A DNA stretch of 64,000 nt from an uncultured Rhodospirillales bacterium (GTDB lineage: Bacteria > Pseudomonadota > Alphaproteobacteria > CACIAM-22H2): NCBI GenBank assembly GCA_937926175.1, contig CALANV010000016.1:29518-93517 (forward strand). The letters run 5' to 3'. The translations under genes and the position numbers were made by a program. The first letter of the stretch is position 1. Every line of letters begins with the position of its first letter. The notes under the pieces were generated by a model, which searched no databases, was not told the DNA's origin, and saw nothing but the letters and a program-made list of their open reading frames with translations. Positions 55,976 to 64,000 of this stretch are shown here, piece by piece.

Positions 55976-56917
55976 GTGATCCTGGTCTTCGGCTCGATCA
56001 ACGTCGACCTCGTCGCCACGGTGCCGTCCATTCCGCGGCCCGGCGAGACCGTCCTGTCCACGCGCTATGACACGAGTCCCGGCGGCAAGGGCGCCAATCA
56101 GGCCGTTGCCGCCGCCCGCGCCCGCGCCGATGCGCGCCTGCCGGTCGTGATGGCGGGGGCGGTGGGTGACGACGGATTCGGCGCGTTCGCGCTCGCGAAC
56201 CTTGCCGAAAACGGCGTCGACACGCGTGCCGTGCGCAAGGGCGACGAGCCGACCGGCTGTGCCTTCATCGTCGTGAACCCGCAGGGCGAGAACGCCATCA
56301 CCGTCGCAAGCGGCGCCAACCGGATCGTGCGCGCCGCCGACGTGCTGGACGCGATGCTCGCCGAGGCCCGCGTCGTCGTTCTCCAGATGGAAGTTCCGGT
56401 CGACGAGAACATCGCGCTCGCGCGCCGTGCGCGCGCCGCGGGTGCGCCGGTCATCCTGAACCTAGCGCCGGCTCCGGCCGATCTTTCGCCGGCGCTTCTG
56501 GAACGCCTGCTCGCGAACGTCGACGTCCTCGTCCTCAACGAGCTCGAGGCGGCAACCGTCGCCGCGATCTACGACGGCGCGAAGGCGAGCGATCCGGCGG
56601 GCATGGCCCGTTACATCGCCGAACGGGCGAAACTGACGGCCGTGATCACCCTCGGCGCCGACGGGGCGGTTGCCTCGGTCTGCGGCAAGCCGCCGCTTGC
56701 GGCGCCGGCGCTGGCGATTATGCCCGTGGATACGACGGGGGCTGGCGACGCCTTCGTCGGCATCATGGCGGCCAAGCTCGCCGAGGGAGTCGCGTTCGAA
56801 CTGTGCCTGCGCTATGCCGCCGTCGGCGCCTCGCTCGCTTGTCTCGCCCTGGGTGCTCAGGCTGGTCTGCCCTACGCAGCCGACATCGAGAAGGCCCTGG
56901 CCGGATCGGCGACGTGA
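55976..56917 (+). CDS. rbsK: Ribokinase (PfkB family)
   Basis: Phosphorylates D-ribose at O5. 313 residues with a GTG start. FGSINVDLVATVPSIPRPGE, then the sugar-binding DTSPGGKGANQAVAAARARA, VVNPQGENAITVASGANRIV, and the second PfkB signature IMPVDTTGAGDAFVGIMAAK with the catalytic Asp. No rbs transporter or repressor is nearby. Other PfkB sugar or nucleoside kinases cannot be fully excluded, but the N-terminal pattern is that of ribokinase. Confidence 0.9.
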   Translation: MILVFGSINVDLVATVPSIPRPGETVLSTRYDTSPGGKGANQAVAAARARADARLPVVMAGAVGDDGFGAFALANLAENGVDTRAVRKGDEPTGCAFIVVNPQGENAITVASGANRIVRAADVLDAMLAEARVVVLQMEVPVDENIALARRARAAGAPVILNLAPAPADLSPALLERLLANVDVLVLNELEAATVAAIYDGAKASDPAGMARYIAERAKLTAVITLGADGAVASVCGKPPLAAPALAIMPVDTTGAGDAFVGIMAAKLAEGVAFELCLRYAAVGASLACLALGAQAGLPYAADIEKALAGSAT

Positions 56918-57013
56918 TCCGCATGCGGCGACGGGCCGCCGCCGCTCGGCTGCCGCCGGATCGCGCACCGGTTGCAGCACCGGTGCCGCGTTTCATGTAT
57001 TCTTCACCCCGTC

Positions 57014-57838
57014 ATGCCGCGTTCTCATCCCGCGCCGGTCGGGCGCGCCCTGCTCGGCCCCGGCGATCCGCCTTGCGTCGAGCTGTTCAATGCCGAGTTT
57101 CTCGAACGGGCCGGTAGCCGGCCGGTGCTGCTCGTCTGCGATCATGCCGGGCGTCAGGTCCCCCGGGCGCTGGGCGATCTCGGTCTCGATCCAACCGCTT
57201 ATGAACGTCACATCGCCTGGGACATCGGCGCGGCCGACGTCGCGCGTCACCTTGCCCGGACGTTCGCCGCCCCGCTGGTGCTCGCGACGTACTCGCGGCT
57301 GGTCATTGACCTGAACCGCGATCTCGACGATCCGACCCTGATCCCCGAGATCAGCGACGACACGACGATACCGGGCAATCTGAACCTTGCGGCAGCCGAT
57401 CGCGAGGCCCGGATCGAGGCGATCTTCAGGCCCTATCACGCGGCGATCGACGATGCGCTCGCGCGGCTCGGCCGCGGCGGCGTCCCGGCGCTGGTGTCGG
57501 TGCATACCTGCACGCCGGTGTTCAAGGGTTTCCACCGCCCGTGGCACATCGGCGTCCTGTGGAATCGCGATCCGCGGCTTGCGGTGCCGCTGATCGCCAA
57601 CCTGCGCCGGCGCGCCGATCTCGTGATCGGCGACAACCAGCCCTATTCCGGGCGCGACGGACAGGGCTACACGGTCAAGCGCCATGCCGAGGCCAAGGGC
57701 CTGCCGCACGTGGCGATCGAGATCCGCCAGGATCTCGTCGACACGCGTCGCGGCGCGGCCGAATGGGCGGGCACCCTCGCGGCCGCGCTCGGGCCGCTGC
57801 TCGAGGATCCAGCGCTGCATCGCATCGAGCACTACTAG
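57014..57838 (+). CDS. N-formylglutamate amidohydrolase family protein
   Basis: About 274 residues of the HutG/NFGase zinc-dependent family, which releases formate from N-formyl-L-glutamate in histidine degradation. Zinc and catalytic residues are visible in VLLVCDHAGRQVPRALGDLG (Asp-His), HIAWDIGAADVARHL and LVSVHTCTPVFKGFHRPWHI, with VAIEIRQDLVDT near the end. No hut genes are nearby; instead a YbdK-type ligase follows after nine bases, so a different N-acylated substrate is possible. ATG 57014 chosen; 56972 is also in frame. Confidence 0.88.
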   Translation: MPRSHPAPVGRALLGPGDPPCVELFNAEFLERAGSRPVLLVCDHAGRQVPRALGDLGLDPTAYERHIAWDIGAADVARHLARTFAAPLVLATYSRLVIDLNRDLDDPTLIPEISDDTTIPGNLNLAAADREARIEAIFRPYHAAIDDALARLGRGGVPALVSVHTCTPVFKGFHRPWHIGVLWNRDPRLAVPLIANLRRRADLVIGDNQPYSGRDGQGYTVKRHAEAKGLPHVAIEIRQDLVDTRRGAAEWAGTLAAALGPLLEDPALHRIEHY

Positions 57839-57847
57839 GATCCGGCC

Positions 57848-58978
57848 ATGCCCGATCCGTCGTTCACGATCGGCATCGAGGAGGAATACCTGCTCGTTGA
57901 TCGCGCGACCCGCGACCTCGTGCAGGACGCCCCGGCTGCCATGCTCGAGGAATGCGAGCGACGGCTGGAAGGGCAGGTGAGCCCCGAATTCCTGCGCTCG
58001 CAGATCGAGGTGCAGACGCGCGTCTGCCGGACGGTCGGCGAGGCGCGTGCCGATCTCGCCCGGCTGCGGCGGACCGTCGCCGAGGTCGCGGCGCGTCACG
58101 GCCTCGCGGTCATTGCCGCCGCGACGCACCCCTTCGCCGATTGGGGCGCGCAGCGCCCGACCATGCGCGAGCGCTACCAGATACTCGAGCGCGACCTCCA
58201 AGGTGTGGGCCGGCGCCTGGTCATTTGCGGCCTCCACGTCCATGTCGGGATCGAGGACGACGAACTGCGCATCGACCTGATGAATCAGGCCGGCTATTTC
58301 CTGCCGCATCTCTTGGCGCTGTCGACGTCGTCGCCGTTCTGGCGCGGCGAGGATACGGGCCTCAAGAGCTATCGCCTCGCCGTCTTCAACGAGCTGCCGC
58401 GCACCGGTCTGCCCGAACATTTCGAGAGCTACGGCGAGTTCCGGCGGCAGTTGAACCGCCTCGTCGCGGCGGGCCTGATCGAGGATGCGACCAAGCTGTG
58501 GTGGGACATCCGGCCGTCCGCCCGTTTCCCGACGCTCGAGATGCGCATCACCGACGTACCGACCCGTCTCGACGACACGATCAGCATCGCGGCCCTGTTC
58601 CAGTGCATTCTCGGCATGCTGTGGCGGTTACGCCGCAACAATCAGCGCTGGCGCATCTATCCCAACATGCTGGTGAACGAGAACCGCTGGCGGGCGCAGC
58701 GCTACGGCTTCGATCAGGGCTTGGTCGACTTCGGCCGGGGCGAGGTCGTGCCCTATGCGCAGCTTCTGGACGAGATCATCGAGCTGACCGCGCCCGAGGC
58801 CGCGCGCTTCGGCTGCGAGACGGAGGTTGCGCGGGCGCGCGATATCCTGCGCCGCGGCACCTCGGCCCATCGCCAGATCGAGATCTACCGGCACGCCCTC
58901 GGCAAGGGTGCCGCGAAGGCCGCTGCGCTCAACGCCGTCATCGACTGGCTGATCGAGGAGACCGTCGCCGGTCTCTGA
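57848..58978 (+). CDS. ybdK: YbdK-type carboxylate-amine ligase (GCS2 family)
   Basis: 376 residues of the glutamate-cysteine ligase type 2 family. TIGIEEEYLLVDRATRDLV carries the Mg-binding glutamates (residues 7-25). SPEFLRSQIEVQTRVC, VIAAATHPFADWGAQ, ICGLHVHVGIEDDELRIDLM and WWDIRPSARFPTLEMRITDV are family hallmarks. E. coli YbdK has weak Glu-Cys ligase activity, and the natural amine partner is unknown. It probably forms an operon with the formylglutamate amidohydrolase and meets the DUF445 gene tail to tail at 58978/58979. Confidence 0.93.
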   Translation: MPDPSFTIGIEEEYLLVDRATRDLVQDAPAAMLEECERRLEGQVSPEFLRSQIEVQTRVCRTVGEARADLARLRRTVAEVAARHGLAVIAAATHPFADWGAQRPTMRERYQILERDLQGVGRRLVICGLHVHVGIEDDELRIDLMNQAGYFLPHLLALSTSSPFWRGEDTGLKSYRLAVFNELPRTGLPEHFESYGEFRRQLNRLVAAGLIEDATKLWWDIRPSARFPTLEMRITDVPTRLDDTISIAALFQCILGMLWRLRRNNQRWRIYPNMLVNENRWRAQRYGFDQGLVDFGRGEVVPYAQLLDEIIELTAPEAARFGCETEVARARDILRRGTSAHRQIEIYRHALGKGAAKAAALNAVIDWLIEETVAGL

Positions 58979-60262
58979 CTAGAACGCGAACTCGGTCGCG
59001 AGGAACAGCCCGACGCCGATCAGAAAGCCGAGCACGGTGCCGTTGATGCGGATGTACTGAAGCTCGGTTCCCGCCCACAGTTCCATGCGCCGCGTGAACT
59101 CCGCCGTGTTCCAGGCGCGAACCTCGTCGGCGATGAAACGGGCGATGCGCGCCCGCCACGGCACGCGTTCGGTGCTGATGGCCGCGTCGATCATGGCCGT
59201 CAGCTTTCCGGCGATGGCGGGATCGGTCTCCAGCGTCGTGCCGAAGGCGACCAGCCGGTCGGCGACGACACGTTTGAGGGCGGGCGCGGGCGAGGCGACG
59301 TCGTCGAAGAGCGCCCGCCGGACGTCGTCCCACAGCGAACTCATCCAGTCCTGCACCTCGGGAAGATTGATCGCCCGGCGCATCAGCGCGTTGATCCGTG
59401 CGCGCAGGTCTTCGTCGGTTTCGAGGTCGCGGGCGAGCGCCAGCAGCGCCGCTTCGAGCCGCGCCGCGGTCGGGTGATCCGGGCGGGACAGGTCGCCGGC
59501 GGCTTCCTGCAGGATGACGACGAGGCGTCGGGCGAGATAGCGGTCGACCTTCTTCGGCAGGAACCACAGGCGGCGCTCGACCGCATCGTCGATCGCCTCG
59601 GCGTTGTCGGCGATGAGGCTTTGCAGGACCGGCAGGCTGCGCTGAAGCAGGGCCTTGTGGTGGCCGCGCGTCACCAGCGCCCGCAGCATCGCGCCGAGGA
59701 TCGCCGCCAGATCGAGCGAGCTCAGATGGCTGCCGAAGACCTGTGCGACCAGGCGGCGCATGTCGCGGTCGTCGACCGCCGACAGGATCGAGGGCAGCAC
59801 GTCCACCACCCGCTCGGCCGCGCGCTCGGCGTTGCCGCGGTCGGACAGCCATCGCGCCGCGTGCCCGATCAGGTCGATGGACTTGATCTCCTTGGCGATG
59901 GCATGGGTTGCCAGGAAGTTGTCGACGACGAAGGTGCCGAGCCATTCGCCGACGCGGTCCTTCTGCCGGGGGACGATCGCCGTGTGCGGAATCGGCAATC
60001 CGAGCGGCCGCCGGAACAGCGCCGTGACGGCGAACCAGTCGGCCAGCCCGCCGACGATGGCGGCCTCGGCGCCGGCCTGGAGGAGACGGACCCAGAATCC
60101 GGGCGCCTCAATCGCGGTCGTCGCCGCGAACACGGCGGCGCAAGCGAGCAGCAGCCCGGTCGCGATCAGCCGGTAATGCCGCAACTGGGCCTTTTGCTGG
60201 TCCTCGCGGGACCGGTCGGGGGAGGGCTGCATCGGATCGGGCTTGGCAAGGGCTCCATGCAT
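58979..60262 (-). CDS. DUF445 family membrane protein
   Basis: 427 residues. Two N-terminal spans (LIATGLLLACAAVFAATTAI, AGAEAAIVGGLADWFAVTAL) with the conserved motif GLADWFAVTALFRRPLGLPI, then PHTAIVPRQKDRVGEWLG. A long alpha-helical middle of about 290 residues probably forms coiled coil in the periplasm or cytoplasm, and a final span near the end (GTVLGFLIGVGLFLATEFAF) is preceded by the family Arg-Ile-Asn-Gly. Function unknown; DUF445 proteins are widespread, inner-membrane anchored. Alternative start Met11. Confidence 0.92.
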   Translation of the reverse strand: MHGALAKPDPMQPSPDRSREDQQKAQLRHYRLIATGLLLACAAVFAATTAIEAPGFWVRLLQAGAEAAIVGGLADWFAVTALFRRPLGLPIPHTAIVPRQKDRVGEWLGTFVVDNFLATHAIAKEIKSIDLIGHAARWLSDRGNAERAAERVVDVLPSILSAVDDRDMRRLVAQVFGSHLSSLDLAAILGAMLRALVTRGHHKALLQRSLPVLQSLIADNAEAIDDAVERRLWFLPKKVDRYLARRLVVILQEAAGDLSRPDHPTAARLEAALLALARDLETDEDLRARINALMRRAINLPEVQDWMSSLWDDVRRALFDDVASPAPALKRVVADRLVAFGTTLETDPAIAGKLTAMIDAAISTERVPWRARIARFIADEVRAWNTAEFTRRMELWAGTELQYIRINGTVLGFLIGVGLFLATEFAF

Positions 60263-60433
60263 CGCGGTCGCGGGACCGCCGAATTTGAACGCAGTTGCCG
60301 TCGGCTTGGGTCGCTTGGCGCGGGTGGCCGGCGGGGCCTATACTCGAACGACATTCGGGCCGGATTTGGGCCGATCCGGGGTCGGCGGTTGCGCCCGGAA
60401 CGGTGCGCCCGCCCGCGTAGTTTCGGAGGTAGC

Positions 60434-60736
60434 ATGGACGACAAGACCCGCACCGAGCTCGAGGCCACTGCATTCCGTCGTCTGGTCGATCACTTACGCG
60501 CACGCACCGACGTGCAGAACATCGACCTGATGAATCTGGCGGGATTCTGCCGGAACTGCCTGTCGAACTGGTACCGCGAGGCTGCCGAGGCCAAGGGCAT
60601 CGCGATGACCAAGGAGGAGTCGCGCGAGATCATCTACGGCATGCCCTACGAGGAGTGGAAGGCGAAGTACCAGAAAGAGGCAACACCGGAGCAGCTGAAG
60701 CAGTTCGCCGCACAGGGCGGTCCGCACAAGCACTGA
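60434..60736 (+). CDS. DUF1244 family protein
   Basis: 100 residues, very conserved in proteobacteria. Typical signature LRARTDVQNIDLMNLAGFCR and NCLSNWYREAAEAKGI with two Cys, then GMPYEEWKAKYQKEATPEQL. No known enzymatic role; a dimeric helical structure is described for the family. The ribosome site GGAGGT before the ATG is perfect. Function not assignable. Confidence 0.93.
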   Translation: MDDKTRTELEATAFRRLVDHLRARTDVQNIDLMNLAGFCRNCLSNWYREAAEAKGIAMTKEESREIIYGMPYEEWKAKYQKEATPEQLKQFAAQGGPHKH

Positions 60737-61042
60737 AATCCAACATCGCGGCCGCGGGCGGAAGCAGAGATGTCCGTCCACGGCCGTTGTACCATCGGCA
60801 CCACGAAGGACACGGGCCGGCTGTCGCACCCGGCGCGGGTTGCGTCGCACGCTGGCGCCTGTCTTGGCGACGACCGGCGTTTTTCATGGGTTTTTCACGA
60901 TTTGAATCCGTCGTCGTGCGTCCTGTGACAATCCCCGATTTCCACTTTATCCACATGCCGGCCCGCCTTGCGCAGGCGCATGGCGCACCGCTATAGAACG
61001 CGGTCCCAGCAGGTTTGGACTTCGGCACACGGGGGATTGCAC
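60737..61042 (+). promoter_or_regulatory. gapR upstream region with DnaA box and sigma-70-like promoter
   Basis: About 306 bases without a gene. TTATCCACA, a perfect DnaA box, is at 60947-60955. A promoter TTGCGC (60968-60973), 18-base spacer, TATAGA (60992-60997) would start transcription about 40 bases before the gapR ATG. The DnaA box lies just upstream of the -35, a position fitting activation by DnaA. Earlier bases hold nothing I recognise. Confidence 0.5.
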
Positions 61043-61300
61043 ATGGCGGATGGCAGCGCCGGCGACGTTGGCGGAATCGCGGTTGCGAAGCTCAAGTCCT
61101 TCGTCGAGCGGATCGAGCGGCTCGAGGCCGAGAAGGCGGAGCTGGCGGCCGACATCCGCGAGGTCTATGCCGAAGCCAAGGGCAACGGCTTCGACACCAA
61201 GATCATGCGGCAGGTGATCAAGCTGCGGAAGCTCGAGCCCAACGACCGCAACGAGCAGGACGCCCTGCTTGAGCTCTATCGCAAGGCGCTTGACGTATAG
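61043..61300 (+). CDS. gapR: GapR-family (DUF2312) nucleoid-associated protein
   Basis: 85 residues. In Caulobacter GapR is a DNA clamp that binds overtwisted DNA ahead of forks and helps topoisomerases. The sequence is the family one: VAKLKSFVERIERLEAEKAE, DIREVYAEAKGNGFDTKIMR, QVIKLRKLEPNDRNEQDALL, ending in a short helix. Length normal. GGGGGATTGCAC precedes the ATG. The DnaA box upstream suggests cell-cycle timing. Confidence 0.93.
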   Translation: MADGSAGDVGGIAVAKLKSFVERIERLEAEKAELAADIREVYAEAKGNGFDTKIMRQVIKLRKLEPNDRNEQDALLELYRKALDV

Positions 61301-61333
61301 ACGGCACTGGCCCGGATCAGGCTGGCCGAACCG

Positions 61334-62917
61334 CTAGCTGCCGCGTACGGCAAGCAGGCGCAGCGGCGCATCCTCGAGCCGGTCGGGGCAGATCCGCGGT
61401 GCCAGTTGCGGTGACACTGCCAGATAGTGCGGGCTCACCGGGCGGACGTTCTGGAATACGTACAGTCCGCATACTGGCCAGTCGGCGAAACGGTTGCCCG
61501 AATGGCGGATCAGACGCGCGGCATTGTCGGGTGTCGCGAAGATGAACTCCACCTCGCGGGCAAGGCAGTCCTCGAGCCGCGCGGACTCGGAACGCCATGC
61601 CGCCCGCCGGCCGTTCACCAGTCCGCTGACGTCGCACACCTGCGCCTTGGTGAAATACATCAGGTGCCCGACGTCCCAGCCGATTCCCGTCGTACCCGCG
61701 AGGCGCGCCAGATTGAGCGCGCGCATGTCGAGCAGCGCGTCGGTGCGATGGCGCACAATGTCGTGGAACATGACAAGCTCGAACGCCAGCACGGCGGCGG
61801 CACCGGCGAGTGCGGCTCCCTTCCACCGCCGCCAGCCGTCGCGGATCCGCGTCATCCATGCGGTCGGCATCGCCGGCGATCTCGCCCCGAGTGCCGCCGA
61901 CGCGTGCGCGAGATTGGCGGCGGTCATGAAGATGATGACCGGCAGAAGATGACGTATCCCCTGGAGATACTGGCCCCGCACGGCGACGACCGCCCACAGA
62001 AGCACGAGGCCCAGATTCGGCAGGACGAGCGCCAGCCGGAAACCGCGGCCGCGACCCCATCGCCATGCCGCGACGAATGCCGCGAGCCATAGCGCGAAGA
62101 GACCGGCGCCGAAGCTGAGGCCGCCGGCGAACGAGACGAGAATGGTCACCAGCGAGTCGGCGGGGGCCGCTTCGCCGCTGGCCTTGGCGATGGCGGTGTC
62201 GGGGATCACGGTGCCGAACATGCACCAGATCCAGAACAACGCCGCCATCGCCCCGAGCCCGAGCGCGCCGACCGGCAGCATCGCATCGCGGCGCGCGCAC
62301 GATGTGGGCTCCGTGCACGGGGCCGTCGTGGTGGCAATGGCGGCGCAGGCGAGCGCCACCAGCACCGCCAGCTCGACGCGCGTCATCACCGAGACGGCGC
62401 CGAGGACGAAGAGCATGATCGTCGCGGTCGCCGAGGCGCGCAGGCGGCCGGCGGCGCGCCCGGCGATCCATCCGAGAAGCAGGACGAGACACGCGACGAG
62501 GCTCGTCTCCATGCCGTCGGTGAGCCAGCGCACCCCCATCGGCGTCATCGCCAGCGCGGCGACAAGGGCCCAACCGATCCGCACGGCGTTGCGGGTGGCC
62601 GCGGCAAGGCCGACGGCACTGCCGATGAAGATGAAGTAGAAGACGACGGAGATCGCCTTCGTCGTGAAATCGCTGTGCAGGATCTGGTAAAGCCCGGCCG
62701 TGATCAGCACGAACAGCGGGCTCGACGTGCCGAAGCTCGCCTGCTGTCCATCCGTCGTGAAGAATCCGTGGCTGATGAGCAGCTCGGCGAAGCGCAGGTG
62801 GATCAGCGCGTCGTCGAGGACGTGGAAGCGCGAAAACCAGAGGATGGCGCCCAGGTAAACACCTGCGAGCACGACGGCCAGAGGTCGGCAATGTCGTTGC
62901 GCGAAGCCGTCGGGCAT
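61334..62917 (-). CDS. Polytopic GT-C-like membrane protein (putative glycosyltransferase)
   Basis: About 527 residues with roughly ten membrane spans. After the first span the loop reads FSRFHVLDDALIHLRFAELL, where the Asp-Asp pair and the following ASFGTSSPLFVLITAG fit polyprenyl-phosphate-sugar-dependent GT-C glycosyltransferases of the arabinofuranosyl/mannosyl type; a second landmark is RWLTDGMETSLVACLVLLL. The C-terminal third is soluble with one Cys-bearing stretch, likely periplasmic. Donor and acceptor are unknown. The start is uncertain (a GTG at 62986 gives 23 more residues). No other glycan gene is adjacent. Confidence 0.7.
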   Translation of the reverse strand: MPDGFAQRHCRPLAVVLAGVYLGAILWFSRFHVLDDALIHLRFAELLISHGFFTTDGQQASFGTSSPLFVLITAGLYQILHSDFTTKAISVVFYFIFIGSAVGLAAATRNAVRIGWALVAALAMTPMGVRWLTDGMETSLVACLVLLLGWIAGRAAGRLRASATATIMLFVLGAVSVMTRVELAVLVALACAAIATTTAPCTEPTSCARRDAMLPVGALGLGAMAALFWIWCMFGTVIPDTAIAKASGEAAPADSLVTILVSFAGGLSFGAGLFALWLAAFVAAWRWGRGRGFRLALVLPNLGLVLLWAVVAVRGQYLQGIRHLLPVIIFMTAANLAHASAALGARSPAMPTAWMTRIRDGWRRWKGAALAGAAAVLAFELVMFHDIVRHRTDALLDMRALNLARLAGTTGIGWDVGHLMYFTKAQVCDVSGLVNGRRAAWRSESARLEDCLAREVEFIFATPDNAARLIRHSGNRFADWPVCGLYVFQNVRPVSPHYLAVSPQLAPRICPDRLEDAPLRLLAVRGS

Positions 62918-63266
62918 CGTTCCGGATGCCTCCTTCCCCCGCGTTCGCGGTCGGCCAAGAATGTTTCCGCACCGCATTCGCGCCACCGGTGCCGCGAATC
63001 GTCACGACTCGGCACCATCGATTTATCGTTTATGCTAGGTTGCGCCTCGTGGATCAATACGCATTCGGGTTGCGGTGCAACATGGCGCAGCCGCGGAACC
63101 CTGACGGTTCACGACGCGTAGAGTTTGGTGGGGATCATCGACTCGACGCATCAGGGGCGGATACGCGCGCTGCCGGCCGGTCGCATGGCTGCGCTATAGT
63201 CGACGCACCGGGCCCGGATGTGGGCGATCCGGTGCGACACACGTCCGAAGCGGAAAGGATGTCGGC
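62918..63266. other. Divergent intergenic region
   Basis: Lies between the GT-C-like gene and the metallo-beta-lactamase gene, divergently transcribed. Tatgct near 63029-63034 in an AT-rich patch and TATAGT (63195-63200) are -10 candidates; matching -35 boxes are not clear. No gene seen. Confidence 0.35.
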
Positions 63267-64000
63267 ATGCGCTTGACGTTTCTCGGCAGCGGCGATGCGT
63301 TCGGGACGGGCGGCCGCTTCAACACGTGCTTCCATGTCGCGACCGCGAGCACGCGGTTCCTGATCGATTGCGGGGCGTCGTCCCTCGTGGCGATGCGCCG
63401 GTTCGGCGTCGATCCGAAGGAGATCGACGCGATCTTCATCACCCATCTGCATGGCGATCATTTCGGCGGCCTGCCCTTCGTGATCCTCGACGCGCAGTTC
63501 GTCTGCCGCCGCACCGCGCCGCTGGTCGTCGTCGGCCCGCCTGGTCTCAGGCAGCGCCTCCACGACGCCATGGAGGTGCTGTATCCGGGTTCGGCGAAGA
63601 TCCAGCGCGGATTCTCGATCGAGACGATCGAGATCACGCCGGGCCGCGCACATCAGGTCGGCACCGTCAGCGTCACGCCGTTCATCGCCGCGCACGAGAG
63701 CGGCGCGCCGTCCTTCGCCCTGCGCCTTGCCTGCGACGGCAAGGTCGTCGTCTATTCCGGCGACACGGGGTGGATCGACACGCTGAAGGACGCATCTGCC
63801 GACGCCGATCTTCTCATCGTCGAATGCTCGTCCTTCGACAAGGCGATCCCCGGCCACATCGACTACGGCACGTTGCGCGCCCACCGCCACGAACTCGGCG
63901 CGAAGCGGGTGATCATCACGCACATGGGACCGGAAATGCTGGCCCAGGCCGAGGCCGGTCGTGTCGAGATGGAGACCGCACACGACGGCAAGCAGGTCGA
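63267..64000 (+). CDS. Metallo-beta-lactamase-fold hydrolase (RNase Z-like), cut by the window end
   Basis: 244 residues visible, open at the window edge. Starts MRLTFLGSGDAFGTGGRFNT and has the zinc motif HLHGDHFGG (His60, His62, Asp64, His65), then HESGAPSFALRL, VVVYSGDTGWIDTL with the bridging Asp and VIITHMGPEM with the last His. Pattern resembles the RNase Z/phosphodiesterase-like branch, but it lacks the long exosite arm of tRNase Z. Ribosome site AAAGGA precedes the ATG. Only the last few residues seem missing. Confidence 0.85.
   Translation, partial: MRLTFLGSGDAFGTGGRFNTCFHVATASTRFLIDCGASSLVAMRRFGVDPKEIDAIFITHLHGDHFGGLPFVILDAQFVCRRTAPLVVVGPPGLRQRLHDAMEVLYPGSAKIQRGFSIETIEITPGRAHQVGTVSVTPFIAAHESGAPSFALRLACDGKVVVYSGDTGWIDTLKDASADADLLIVECSSFDKAIPGHIDYGTLRAHRHELGAKRVIITHMGPEMLAQAEAGRVEMETAHDGKQV

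Noticed and set aside
53758..56061. 767-codon minus-strand frame spanning glycerate kinase and EamA genes
   Set aside because: Crosses two real genes in a different frame, Arg/Pro-rich with no homology.

Overview
The window looks like a chromosomal segment of a high-GC alphaproteobacterium, probably of Rhodospirillales or Hyphomicrobiales type. This rests on recurrent alphaproteobacterial neighbourhoods: SDR-folB-uvrC-pgsA next to a molybdopterin cluster, prs-L25-pth-ychF, lgt-MidA-pgeF, marR divergent from ilvE, a GapR-family protein, DUF1244, COQ9-like TetR, UbiK, YbjN and phasin. Codon use is uniformly GC-rich. I see no insertion sequence, prophage, CRISPR array, rRNA or convincing tRNA. 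The genus cannot be fixed from the sequence alone.

Layout. 0-7.5 kb is loosely packed: a D-amino-acid dehydrogenase, spermidine synthase, an MscS-type channel, and three separate Rnk-like (GreA/GreB C-terminal domain) proteins, one coupled to a 67-residue zinc-ribbon protein. 7.5-15.3 kb holds an MFS transporter with an overlapping 42-residue membrane protein, MTA phosphorylase followed by an aldolase/short-chain dehydrogenase fusion, a VOC protein, a dienelactone-hydrolase-like protein and a frameshifted remnant of a PHA-synthase-like hydrolase. 15.3-26.8 kb is housekeeping: ychF, pth, rplY, prs, a lipoprotein, pgeF-midA-lgt, ubiK, ybjN, proC, ybaK, a COQ9-like regulator, a phasin with its own promoter and probable PhaR sites, and csaA. 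26.8-42 kb has envZ-ompR, marR/ilvE, a tight uvrC-pgsA-mobB-moeA-moaD-moaE strand, folB with a pteridine-reductase-like SDR, MFS, GNAT and uvrB.

42-51 kb is the most interesting stretch. It has a decayed Kup potassium-transporter tail, a peroxiredoxin/AhpD pair, aspartate aminotransferase, ketopantoate reductase, a frameshifted ABC exporter, an EF-G paralogue with a changed catalytic histidine, and Dps. The peroxiredoxin and Dps promoters each carry an inverted repeat of the form TTAGA-N5-TCTAA that resembles the alphaproteobacterial Irr iron-control element, which would tie peroxide defence and iron storage into one iron-responsive unit. 52-64 kb has pyruvate kinase/glycerate kinase/EamA, ribokinase, N-formylglutamate amidohydrolase with a YbdK-type ligase, DUF445, DUF1244, gapR (with a perfect DnaA box upstream), a GT-C-like membrane protein and a metallo-beta-lactamase-fold gene cut by the window end.

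No single island stands out as an obviously new system. The observations most worth a second look are the cluster of three Rnk-like proteins, the paired Irr-like boxes, the MTA phosphorylase/aldolase-dehydrogenase pair, the EF-G paralogue, MoaD with residues beyond its Gly-Gly, the coupled 42-residue membrane protein, and the three decaying genes.
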